Assembly (NCBI GenBank): GCA_963930775.1
Contig: OZ005689.1
Span: forward strand, 8,382,854-8,446,853
DNA: 64,000 bases
Origin: Cliona cf. orientalis
Lineage: Eukaryota > Porifera > Demospongiae > Clionaida > Clionaidae
Direction: 5' to 3'
Below the pieces are notes generated by a model. That model worked only from the letters and a program-made list of their open reading frames with translations, was not told where the DNA came from and made no database searches. A program made the position numbers and the translations under genes. Below are positions 22,891 to 33,771 of the stretch, piece by piece (position 1 is the first letter of the stretch; each line of letters begins with the position of its first letter).

Positions 22891-25168
22891 AGTAAAATAT
22901 TTCCTGTTCTTATAATGTGTACAGTAGCTATACTTCTTATGCAAGTACAATGTTATACTCACTCAGTTCTATGTCCCTCAGTACAGTATTCTGCCAGCAA
23001 CCGTATGCCAAAAGTGTGCAATTCCATAACCTGTTCAAAGATAGCGTGTGGTCTACGTCAACAACAATGATATCGCCTTCAGTTGTAATGCTTATGGTTT
23101 TAAGCACCACATCTTCAAGTCCATCAAGAGACTCCAATATCACAGTATAGGAGGAAGGCACATGTCGATCTGGCTCCTGATAATGGCACAGAACATGATT
23201 ATTTTTAAATTTTACAACTATCAAGGGCTTATAGATTCCTATAAGCCCTTGCTACAGTACTATCCACTCACTAAGTTAAGGAAGGCCAGCTCTACATTCC
23301 TTGTGGAAACACTGTCTCTTTAAATCACTTAACCTAGAAAATCGCTCTGTAGAAAAAAGCAGAATATTGATATCATACACATGTACACATCATGGAAATC
23401 AAGGTGCATAGATACATTGTACCTTTGAGTGGCTGACTTGGTGTTCCATTCCTCCCCCCCCCCCCTCCACATTGCTCCTAGGAGTGACGATGTACTCATA
23501 GATGTAACCATCGGCAGCACTAGGGGTATAGATGGGGTCAGTCACATTACAGTCACTGATGATGAGATCCCTCCTCCCACAAGTGATGTTGTAGATATCA
23601 ATACAGTAGGCAATGTCTGGATCAACATCAGTCAGATCAAGGGAAAATGGAGCAGTCCAGGAGAGAATGGAAGTACCTCTAGCCAACCTTACATTGCTAA
23701 CAGGGTCCAATGGTCCTGTAGACAATTTAATAGGTAATGCTTAAACTCAGCACTTCATACAGGAAGTGTGATGTTCTGAGCATCCACTGTCGGTAGCATA
23801 ATATTATAATATTCATGCTATGTACAGTAAATATCTTTTGCACACTAGTGACTTATGGTACATACATGTGCTAACAGGCAATCTTGACATGGTTAGTGAT
23901 GTTGAATGTTGAGTCTATTTGTGATCATACTATGGACAGGAGGTATGAAAATTAAAGAACAGACCTCACCTCTCCCTTCGCTTGAGGCTCAGTGGCCAGC
24001 TAAGCTGACTTCTCGAAAGATTTATCTCGAAATACGTAGTACTTTGTGCCGTTTGTTTGAGAATGTGTCTCTATGGCCACCTTTGTTCGTGCACATGGCA
24101 TTACAATTCTGACCACTCGTGAACCTTGTGAACTTACGGCAGCACATATTTTGTGCCCTCCACACATGCACAATTTATAAGAAATTGACAGTGTGAAAAA
24201 CATTTATTTTGTTGTACATACCTTGTATTAGCAGTGGCACAGGTGGTGTAAACTGAGGTGGTGATCCATTGACAAATGTCGCTATACACTCAACTATCGT
24301 CCCATTATATACAAGAAGAGTCCTAATTGACAATATTCTGGCAACACCACTTAGTATTCCAACACTAGCATCAGAGACATTCTGCAAGGTAGCTACATTC
24401 AGGGGTATTCCATTCACTTTCCAACCAATCGCAACAGCCTGTGGATGTTGACACTGAAAAGTAGCAGTTCTTTGTTCCACAGCCACAGTCAGTGGAGAGG
24501 GAGTTATCTCAAAACTGGTACTACCTGGTAGTGAAGTCAGTGGCAACTCAAAATTAATTATGCATGTAATTAATGTCACTTTCATGACTTCTACCTGGAA
24601 GTGTATTTGTTGGAGTTATCTCAAAATGGGTAGTACCTGGTAGTGAATTCGTTGGCGTGAAGAATATGATAGCTGCAGGAGACACTTCAGGTAGAGATCC
24701 ATCAAAGAGGACTGCCACACACTCCACCACTGTTCCATTGTACTATGGTTCAGCTGGGATGATCAGAGTGTACACTATGATACCATTCTCATTAACAGAG
24801 CCAGATCTGATGTCGGAGAATCGTCCAACTGATGAATCATTCACTCTCCAAGAGATGTGAGCATCCGAAGTCATATGACGACACCTAATAGGTGGTGTTG
24901 CTGTTCCCAACTCAACTGTTATATTGGCAGGGATTTCAGCAAATCCTGTACGCAAATTAATATTAAAATTGGCCACAATATTATTCAGTGCTAAAATTAA
25001 TATAATAATAATTATAATAAAGGCTATCTAGCTATCAAGTCCTCCAATTCTATCAATTTTATTAATTATTTTCAGCATCACATTTTAGAAATTGGATGAG
25101 TAATATGACTTACCTGCCAATGAGAAAGGAAATAATACTAAAGTGAAACACAGACACTTGTAGCTCAT

Positions 25169-26600
25169 TATTCTCCCGGACCACTGCCACAAAGAGTACT
25201 ATATTATATAAGATACTCTATTCAAGATAATAAAATACTGTAACAATAATTCTTAGCAACCACAAATAGTCAAAATAAATGCAAAATAATATTGATCAGA
25301 TAATTTGTTGATGAAAGCCAAATCTGGTACATATACATATGGTTTGATTATATTATTATTACAAAAATGGACGTTAATTATTGTTTATGTTCTGCTTTTA
25401 TTTACTAATTAATGCCAATAGTTATCAAAACATTCACTATGTGCATATACTATGATTTCTGCTGAGAAAGAAAACTTGCTAGAACCTAGCAATAAATGTG
25501 ACTAGAACAAAATGCCAGTGAGATGGTTGTTTGTTTAAATTTAATGTTGAGCGCACGTGCACCCGTGCAGCTCCTGCACCTCCCCGGCTGCAGTGCCTAT
25601 GGGACTGATAATAACATGACCACAGGTACAGTAACTGAGGTGTATACATGGTGAGGTTTCCTGGGAAATGTTGTCCATACTCTTGTAAGAATAGACTTGA
25701 ATTTATAAGTGACAACATGCAGCTGTAAACTAATCCCTTGGTACTATAGGCGGCATATCCATTACATAATACTCTGTTGATGTTAAACTCCCTTTGTATC
25801 TACCTCACTCTTGAATGGTAATTTCTGATTATCCAGGCCAACTCATCACATGTGAGAGACTACACGTTGTTAGTCATAGTGGCTTAGTCCCTACTCCTCC
25901 ACTTTTATAGGGGAATGTCATAGTATTCACGACATGTTATTGAGCATACGTCAATCAGATCAGACTTTTGTATTACGTCCATATAGCTGATTGCAGAGTA
26001 AAAATGTCTCGCAAAAGGAAAGGGCATAGATATAGAGCAATCACTAAAACATCCTTGCACGTTCCTTTAAGGCATAATTGTGTCATACCATAAAGGCTGA
26101 TTGCCTTACAATTGAAGCCGCACACACCCACACAGTAAATGAAGATCTGATCTGGCTGGTGACCATACTTGGTTGCACAAGTTTCATACCTCTTTGATCT
26201 TAGAGTAATGTTATCACACAGGATTTATCATCCTCTACACATTAATCTCATTGATGCTACAAATTATTATTCAAGAGTTACAAGGCATTAAATTGTTTAC
26301 AGTGTGGAATGTAGAGTAGCCAGAGGGCGAGTCCTCATGCTCTCTAAAGATTATGAGGCAAGGTGCATTAGTGAGAGTACTTAAAATTTGAACGTTTTAG
26401 ATTCCATTTCACTGGCTATAGTAGAGTATGAATATGATTAGCACATCTGTGTGTACACTCTTATTCAGCTGTGGTGTGGCTGTCACCTTATATTTGTGGC
26501 TTAGCTAATGTACAAGGTAGACCTGCTTAGAGAGGTGCCATTACGAAGTGCTTTGTTATCCCGATACTAAAATTCTTTTCAGAGCCTATCCTATAATGAC
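25169..26600. other. Upstream spacer of Ig gene 3, duplicated at 33772-35760
   Basis: Non-coding. It aligns with the region upstream of Ig gene 4, e.g. GTGAGATGGTTGTTTGT near 25520 and 34550, and TGTGAGAGACTACACGTTG near 25849 and 35009. It should contain the promoter of the receptor gene, but no specific motif is assigned. Confidence 0.6.
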
Positions 26601-26830
26601 TCTGTACAAAGTAATTGACTAGTGAATTGATAGAGTTGGATCTTGTATACAACTTAAAGCTTACATTATTTATTAACTTGCAAGTGCATCTCAATATCAA
26701 TGTAGCTATGAACATGCCGTTATCAAGGTAATTGTCTAGTGAGTTCCATGGATCTTGTATACAACTTGAAGCTTACTAACTTGCAAATGTATCTCTAAAT
26801 TGTGTCAAATATCAATGCATGTAGCTTTGA
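26600..26830. repeat. Short tandem array, roughly 110-130-bp units
   Basis: Blocks of TAGTGAATTGATAGAGTT, GGATCTTGTATACAACTT, AAGCTTAC, CTTGCAAGTGCATCTC and TATGAACATGCCGTTA recur. The equivalent array at 35750-36060 has one more unit. Confidence 0.7.
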
Positions 26831-27234
26831 GTATGCCATTACCAATGGTATATAATGATGTTGAGAATCCCAATTCCATAGTATCACCGTGAGTAAGATG
26901 AGTAAGCCACATACCACAGTAAATAAGCCACAAATTTAAAGTAATAATGAACACGACTGTACTAACCAAACTATAAACTGAATCTGTCTTAAGTGAATAT
27001 TTTTGGCACACAATTGTGAAATAATATAATACGTATTATATTATTTCACAATTGTGTGCCAAAAATATTCACTTAAGACAGATTCAGTTTATAGTTTGGT
27101 TAGTACAGTCGTGTTCATTATTACTTTAAATTTGTGGCTTATTTACTGTGGTATGTGGCTTACTCATCTTACTCACGGTGATACTATGGAATTGGGATTC
27201 TCAACATCATTATATACCATTGGTAATGGCATAC
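26831..27234. repeat. Perfect 404-bp palindrome, zero spacer
   Basis: Arms of 202 bp meet at ACGT (27031-27034) and are exact complements from GTATGCCATTACC (26831) to GGTAATGGCATAC (27234). Identical short reading frames therefore occur on both strands and are not genes. The paralogous sequence near 36210-36225 reads straight from AAATAATATAC to GCTAAG, showing the ancestral junction before the inverted copy was added. Genuine duplication or a foldback assembly artefact are both possible. Confidence 0.9.
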
Positions 27235-27358
27235 GCTAAGCATGTAGTGAGATAAAAACCAAATTAATAGCTATACACGTACAGCATATATGCACTCACT
27301 ATGATTATTATTATAGTCACATCTAAACTTATGGTTACCGTAGAGGACATACTGTTAT

Positions 27359-29668
27359 TCATGCATGGGTAGAAACAGTTTTCCCCGAAAGTGCATCCTG
27401 AGAAGGAGTGTAGTGACTGTACTTCTCTCTGAACAATGGAATTATCGGAGGAAGAAACAGAACAAAGAGGCAGATGTAGACTGCGCTGTCTAGCAGGATA
27501 CTAATGACGATAAAATTAGCAGTTATGTCGATGTTAATGATCCGGATTATCAAGTAAATTGGGATACTGATGGATGAGATGATGGAGAGGAGATAGACCA
27601 GGATAACCACATTGTTGGTTTCAAACTGTTTCAGGCTCACCTTGCGAGTAAGAAGTGCAAAGGTCAGAGAAGACAGCATGATGATGCCTTTGTAACCGAC
27701 AGTGGTGAGTAGCCAGATTTCAGTCCACTTTGATTCACACTTGACCTCTATCGCTACAATATTAATACCAATTCCATCCAAAAATGTACGATCTTCCTTG
27801 GACTTCAATGGGTCATAAGAAGTCCAGATGACTCCAATAAGGATATTGACAAGGAATAAAAGAAGAATGAATCCAGCAAGGGTTTTATCCTTGATCAGTC
27901 TTTTATTTACATCGTTCTTCTTGAAGATGTAATAGAGTCGCCAAGTCTTGAGGCACACAGCAGCCAGTATTAGTGTAAGTCCCATATTAGCTGTCCACAG
28001 TATGAAGTTACAGAGTCCAGTCTGTGTTGATGAGTGCAATTTTATTGTCTCGCTTAGAGCGTAAAACACAGCACTTACGATCACCAAGTAGCACCCCACA
28101 AAGATAAACTGGTTAAGTCGATAGCTGGAGGCTTTAATGGTTGTGTAGTTACGGTACACCACGTTGATCACATGAACAGGAATGGCTAGGAGAAGAGCAG
28201 TAATTTCAATGATTATGAAAATTACAGCAATGACTGTGTTTAAACACCTAAGGGTATGTGGAAAATCATCGTCAATGAAGACTGGATTTGCGCTTGGAAA
28301 GATTGTCAGTTCTCCAGATCTGTAGAAGCCAATCCTTTTGCTCACACTGCTGCTAATATTACTATACTGATACAAATCCATTGTTTTGCTCAAAAATCCC
28401 GTTTCATTGTCAAACCTTATTCGCCCACTTATCCCTTGAAAATCCAAACTTAGCAGATGTCTTTGAATAATGGCCGTAATTTTATCCTGCCTGTTGCGGC
28501 TCTCGCTTGTGAAGGTGATGTTATTGGCATCCAATTCAGGAAGGGAGCTGTTCAATGCAAGAGCCAATGCCCATACAGCATCGTAAACTGGATTGGTCCA
28601 GGTTGTTAAGTTGTACATGGATCGGACAGAACACTCATATGCCTCATCTTCAACTTTATACTCGGTAAGATACTGATTATATGATAGACCTGAGAAAGTG
28701 CTCATGTTTTTTGTGTCAGGTTGAAACCTAATGAAATAATAAAGAAGCCCATTCACTGCAGTAGAGAAATCCCTAGGAGAACAGTAGTATCTGGTACCGC
28801 CATAGTTGAAGTCAGCTTCACGATAAAAATCTGAATCATAGAGGAGCTCAGACACCCACTGATAGTTGGGATAGATCATGCCTTGGTGGTAAGCCAGACA
28901 CAGTACCTTGCGAGTGAGTCTAGCTGTGCTCTCAACAAAAATGATTCGTAGGAATGACTGCCTCACTGCTTCAAGTGGAAGAAAAGCATCATAAATTGGA
29001 GTTGCAAATGTTATCTCAAATCCAGGAAGGGTACTTAATTTTTTCCTGAGTTCAAGGAATACTTCACGGCTATACTGACGCTCTCTGTATAACATGGCAA
29101 CACGTTTCCAATTCTTTTTCTTGATAAGTTCAAACTATGCATCAGCAGAAGTTGAAATAGATCCTATAATCCCAAATGAATTTGTACAATCAGCAAAGAC
29201 ACCAAATCTACCCCAGTTAATACTAACAAGGGGTAGTCTCTCAGTTGATGTAAGCTGAACAATGCTGAATGCAGAACTGTCACAAGTGGGGCCTACAATT
29301 CCTACAAGAGGCCTCTCCCTTTCAGCAATATCTTTAGCATAGCTGTACACCTCTCTCTGTGCTTCACAGCCAGTATCACTCATGATGAAATCCAAGGTGT
29401 AATTTTTCAATATGTCACTTTGATTATTAATGTGTTTGATAGCCAGGTTGGCAATTGGTGTCATTTGGTGTCCTTGAAAATCGTAATAGAAAGCAAATGA
29501 AGATCTGTTGAGTGGATCTGCATAGGGAACCATCAACATAAATTTGATTGTTTTGGCACTAGTGTTTTTCTTCTGTACATGGCCACAGTATTGACTCTGA
29601 GATATACCACTAATGCTAAGGGCAAGTTGTGCTACAAGTAGAAACCTTACTATGGTACCATGCTCCAT
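27359..29668 (-). pseudogene. Single-exon class C GPCR (GABA-B-like) with one in-frame TAG
   Basis: From ATG 29668 to TGA 27359 there are 770 codons in one frame, interrupted only by TAG at 29135-29137. Residues 1-26 form a signal peptide (VRFLLVAQLALSISG). An ANF/PBP1-type Venus-flytrap domain follows, with GIVGPTCDSSAFSIVQLTS and RLPLVSINWG, continuing after the stop as FELIKKKNWKRVAMLY. Seven membrane segments run from LNTVIAVIFIIIEITALLLA to YICLFVLFLPPIIPLF, with intracellular KTWRLYYIFKKN and RKVSLKQFETNN, placing it nearest the metabotropic GABA-B group. It lacks the Cys-rich linker of glutamate receptors. The lesion could be a nonsense polymorphism, a sequence error, readthrough, or a young pseudogene; the rest of the frame is fully preserved. 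Its last 36 codons are duplicated at 37520-37628. Confidence 0.85.
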
Positions 29669-30100
29669 TATTGACTGCTTAGTTCGACAAATTAGCCTCA
29701 ATGAATGATCAAAATATCATGAGCACCATTGCACACTAGTCTGCTGAACTGTGTTGCAAAAGACTACATCCCTATTTAAGTACTATGAAAACGGTGATCA
29801 GTGTGCATACTACATCCTCTTTCTTGCATGGAATTCCAGTGACATTATTGGGACTTTGGCTCACCCCCACATAATGCCCTATAGTGTAGTGTATGCGACT
29901 ATATGGTATATACTATGCCTAGTAGCTACACACAGTGGCATACGAACCATGGGGTTTGGAGGGCCCCTGTTAAAAAAATAATATAGGCCCCTCTCTACCA
30001 TGAAATTCCTCTACCCAGTAATTATTATATGTACGTGTATCTGCACCTACAAGTGTGCATACTTGTAATGAATATTTACATTATGCAAATTAATCATATT
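29669..30100. other. Upstream region of the class C GPCR
   Basis: Presumed promoter side of the minus-strand receptor gene. No TIR element or exon recognised. Confidence 0.4.
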
Positions 30101-30102
30101 GA

Positions 30103-30678
30103 CATTCTCTGTGGCATGTTACAATGCATAAATATTACATGCATGTAGCCTTGAATCTATATACAATGTCATGGATTTTCTGCAACGGCTGCCTATTATA
30201 GTATCTTGGATGAGTTAGGCTTTAACAGGTACAAAGAAATCTCCAAAATCATAATATTTGTAACCAGGTGTGAGATAAGGAACCATGTGGGACTTTGTGT
30301 TTTGTATTTTGTATTTTGTCGTATGTAGCCTATAAAGTGTGTATGGATTGATCGATCGAGTATACAATAATAATGTACTGTAGGTGTATCCATTCTCTGT
30401 GGCATGTTACAATGCATAAAATTTAATTATATTACTATGCATGTAGCCTTGAATCTATATACATGGATTTTCTGTAATGGCTGCCTCACTATCTTGGATG
30501 AGTTAGGCTTTAACAGGTACAAAGAAATCTCCAAAATTATAATATTTGTAACCAAGTGTGAGATAAGTGACCATGTGGGACTTTGTGTTTTTGTCATATG
30601 TACATGTAATTAGCTTTTAAAAGTGTGTATGATGAAGTATACAATATTAATGTACTATAGGTGCTGCATGTATCCACT
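30103..30678. repeat. Tandem duplication, about 288-bp unit
   Basis: ATTCTCTGTGGCATGTTACA begins near 30103 and again near 30391. Both copies continue through CTTGAATCTATATACA, ATGGATTTTCTG, GATGAGTTAGGCTTTAACAG and TGTGGGACTTTGTGTTTT with small indels. Not coding. Confidence 0.85.
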
Positions 30679-31011
30679 CTAAATTGGTGTCTATACATGT
30701 ACACTGATACAAGTATATACTCACTACTGTAACAGTCGAATCTCTAAACAAAGGATACTTTGGGGACAATATAAATCAAAATAATTATTATCCTCTTCTC
30801 AGAGGTTCTCAATGAATAAAAATTATAGAAACCTAAAGTGCTATTCATGTTTATGTTCCTGATCACATTTTAATTTTGTTCAAGCTTTTAATTACTGTCA
30901 ATATCAAACAGTACTGAACATTCCCACTATTTTTCTTAACTCATAACAATTATAACCATGCACACAAGAGTAGATCAGATTCTACAGATTGCCCAATGTT
31001 TGCATTGGAGG

Positions 31012-31305
31012 GGATATCACCGTATGTGCTCTACATTATAGTTAGACACCATTTAGGAGGTTTCTACGTGATTTAGAAAATCGAAGGGCTGATGTAGAAT
31101 TCCGAGCGAAGCACTGGTCCAGGATATACATGCATCTCGAGACTATAATCATATAAGTGGCGGAAGCAGGGGCCCGGGGCACGAGGGGCATGTGCCCCCC
31201 CAACCAGCCTGAGCAGGGACAGTGCCCCCCCCCCCCCCCCTTCCAGAGCCACTGAAGCCATGCAAACACATGCTATCAATACTATGACCACCATTGTTGT
31301 ATGAT
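31012..31305. repeat. Segmental duplicate of 1-350
   Basis: Starts GGGATATCACCGTATGTGCT and runs to CCATTGTTGTATGATG, collinear with 1-350. After 31305 the two copies diverge until about 31545. The TIR element found at 388-1860 in the other copy is absent here. Confidence 0.8.
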
Positions 31306-31622
31306 GAATGTAGAAATAATGTGTGCTGGCTTAGGCTAAGCAACAAGATTGTGATTTCAACTGTATATTATTGATCGAAGCTTTTCGTCACATGTAATGT
31401 GACTCATCAGGATGAGAAATACAGAGAAATCATAAAGCTTAAATAAAAGGAGGAATAGACACAAGGGCTCAAAAAATGAGACAAAAGGTTCATCTGACAA
31501 TGAAATGAGACAAGAAAAAACGAACAGTGTGAATAAGGTAGCCCAGTCTGTCCCCCCCCCCTCACTTCCGACATCTCCCTGAGACCTCCGTATGTAAATG
31601 CACTCCTGCTAGCACTAAACTA

Positions 31623-32065
31623 CGGGGAAGGAAGGGGATCCCCGTGTGACGTAATCACACCACGGGCAAGGAATTCCCATTGGCACAGATGAAGTGGTGC
31701 ACGCACGGGTAAGGTATTCACCGTGGGGATTCTCCGGATCCGGGTACCTAGTACACTACGGGTAAGGAATTTCCCATTGGCACAGACGAAGGGGTGCACG
31801 GGTAAGGTATTCACCGCGAATACGCGCACTCTACGGACAAGGAATTCCTCACTGAAGGGATGCACGGGTAAGGTATTCCCCAGATCTGAGTATAGCACAC
31901 TACGGGCAAGGAATTTCACATAATTTGGCACAGTATCGTCAACATGCAAAGGGGTGCACGGGTAAGGCATTCCCGATCATAGCACAGTATGTACACTACG
32001 GACAAGGAGTTTTGCGCTGATAATGCATAACCTTAGGGATGTACAGGTAAGGTATTCCCAGACGA
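31623..32065. repeat. Alternating two-motif array, 10 units, copy 2
   Basis: Core CGGGYAAGGNATT units begin near 31663, 31706, 31759, 31799, 31834, 31865, 31903, 31959, 31999 and 32044, alternating between the TAC-preceded and GCAC-preceded forms as at 2019-2525. One A/B pair present in copy 1 is missing. The kinase fragment follows in both. Confidence 0.85.
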
Positions 32066-32139
32066 GGATGCTAAAAACCACTGTCCAGCAATCATATCAC
32101 GTTCAGAGACACAAATTTTCGAGTCTGAGATATTTTGTT

Positions 32140-32504
32140 ATGGCGGGAAAGTATCTTTTTTCGAGCCTATTGTCAATGAGTTGACTGGTATTAAGTGTGG
32201 TCATGGTTTATATGCTTCCGTGGTGGAGGTGAATTACATGGGACTAAAGTGTGCTGGAATGAAGATCCACGAAGTACTTCTTGAGCAGGGAGAAACCAAC
32301 TACATTGTTCGTCACTTTGAGGAAGAATATCACATCCTTAACTCACTGCGACATCCAAACATTGTCCATTTCTTGGAAGTTCATTTCAATGAAAATAAAA
32401 GAGTGCCGATGCTAGTGATGGAGTTCTTACCCATGAACCTGACATCCTGTATCCAGAAGCATGGGATACCATACCTTAAAATTCTTGACATCAGTGCAAG
32501 ATAA
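32140..32504 (+). pseudogene. Protein kinase N-lobe exon fragment, copy 2 (broken)
   Basis: The start MAGKYLFSSL at 32140 is followed by a short deletion that shifts the frame relative to copy 1. The kinase frame resumes as LTGIKCGHGLYASVVEVNYM, then CAGMKIHEVLLEQG, LRHPNIVHFLEVHF and VPMLVMEFLPMNLTS, covering the glycine loop, VAIK-like lysine, alpha-C and hinge regions. This copy keeps the region lost by frameshift in copy 1. At the exon end the donor reads CAAG|ATAAAA, where copy 1 has CAAG|GTAAAA, so the splice site is lost and a stop follows. No C-lobe is nearby. Confidence 0.75.
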
Positions 32505-32712
32505 AAAATTAATACAATTGTTGACGCAACAAAAGATGTAAACAAACACATGGTAGTATTAAATAATATATAGGCATTTGCAAAATTATTACTGTAACAC
32601 TTACCTTTTTGTCTAAATGTTAAGGCTAAATCTACATAATGCTAAAAAATGGCCTTGTCAATGAGATCTTGTAATTTTTTTTATTATGCCAGCATAATTC
32701 TCAATTCCATAG

Positions 32713-33771
32713 TATTAATGTCATCAGCTCATCTTCAGAATAGTCCCTGAGAAGGGTTGCATTCTCAACCTGTTTGGGCGTGTCTGCTCAAAGATATTAA
32801 TTATGGTGCAACAACGATTAGTGGGAATACTCATAATAATAATTATTGTTATACCTTGTATAAGTAATGTAACAGGTGCCGTAAATTGAGGTGATGATCC
32901 ATCGATAAATGATGCTATACATTCAACTGTTGTCCCATTATATACGAGAAGGTTTGCAATTGACAATATTGTAATATCATTAATTTTGGTGTAGCAGTAG
33001 AGACATTCTGCAATTGAGTTAGCTACATTCAGTGGTATTCCATTAACTCTCCAACCAATCGCAATAGCCAGTGGATGTTGACACAGAAAAGTGGCAGTTC
33101 CTTGGCCACAGCCACAGTCAGAGGAGAGGGATTTATCTCAAAAGCAACTATACAGCCGGCCATGTATGTCAATTTTTTTCCCAATAAAATTAATAATTAA
33201 AATTAATATTATGCATTGAGTAGGTATATTTCTTTCAAAATGGGTAGTACCTGATAAGTAATGTGTTGGGGTACCGGTGAAGAAAATGGTAGCAGCAGGA
33301 GACACTTCTGCATGGTGGGGATCCGTCAAAGAAGACTGCCATGTACTCCACCACTGTTCCATTGTACTGTGGTTTAGCTGGGATGGTCAGAGTGTCAACT
33401 ATGATACCACTTTCATTGACAGAGCTGGATCTGATGTCAGGGAACCGTCCGCTTGGTGAGCCATTAACTCTCCAAAAGATGTGAGCATCTGAAGTCATGT
33501 GACGACACCTAGTTGGTGGTGTTACTGTTCCTAACTCAACTGTCACATTGGCAGGGATTTCAGCAAATCCTGTACGCAAAGGTAATTATAAAATTGATAT
33601 TAAAAATTGGCCACAATATTATTCATAATAATAGGGCTATCAAGCCCTCCAATTCTACCAGCTTTAATAATTTTATATTATAATATTATAGAAATTAGAA
33701 GAGTAACATGACTTACCAGCTAATGAGAAAGGAAATAATACTAAAGTGAAACACAGACACCTGTGGCTCAT
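32713..33771 (-). pseudogene. Ig/FN3 receptor, cluster member 4, truncated after Ig2
   Basis: The signal exon (33771-33717, MSHRCLCFTLVLFPFSLA, GTAAGT) joins GFAEIPANVTVELG and an Ig-like domain (33569-33270) that is frameshifted at DGSPP near 33320. A second Ig-like region (about 33150-32855) is broken near its first Cys but retains IGWRVNGIPLNVA and LLVYNGTTVECIASF. Only the first codons of the next FN3 exon remain (32770-32713), where homology stops at a junction with the duplicated kinase block. Clearly non-functional. Confidence 0.8.

Larger units (their letters stand above)
20490..25168 (-). pseudogene. Ig/FN3 receptor, cluster member 3, decayed and 3'-truncated
   Basis: The signal exon (25168-25114, MSYKCLCFTLVLFPFSLA, phase 1, GTAAGT) joins the acceptor near 24948 to continue GFAEIPANITVELG and an Ig-like domain with an in-frame TAG in AEP*YNGTVVEC (about 24748-24750). 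Ig2 (about 24585-24225, SPLTVAVEQRTATFQCQH) is open. FN3-like exons follow at 23710-23430 and 23190-22960. The HDIQN FN3 exon (22235-21925) has TAG, TGA and a frameshift. The CVAVVHQR module (20690-20490) ends abruptly after SSHKF, where the sequence switches to the inverted-duplication flank, so the membrane segment and tail exons are missing. It is therefore a pseudogene, or at most a secreted product. Confidence 0.8.

Noticed and set aside
26805-27239. Identical 60-codon frames on opposite strands (MCQKYSLKTDSVYSLV)
   Set aside because: A direct consequence of the perfect palindrome. The paralogous copies at 36.1-36.4 kb do not keep the frame.
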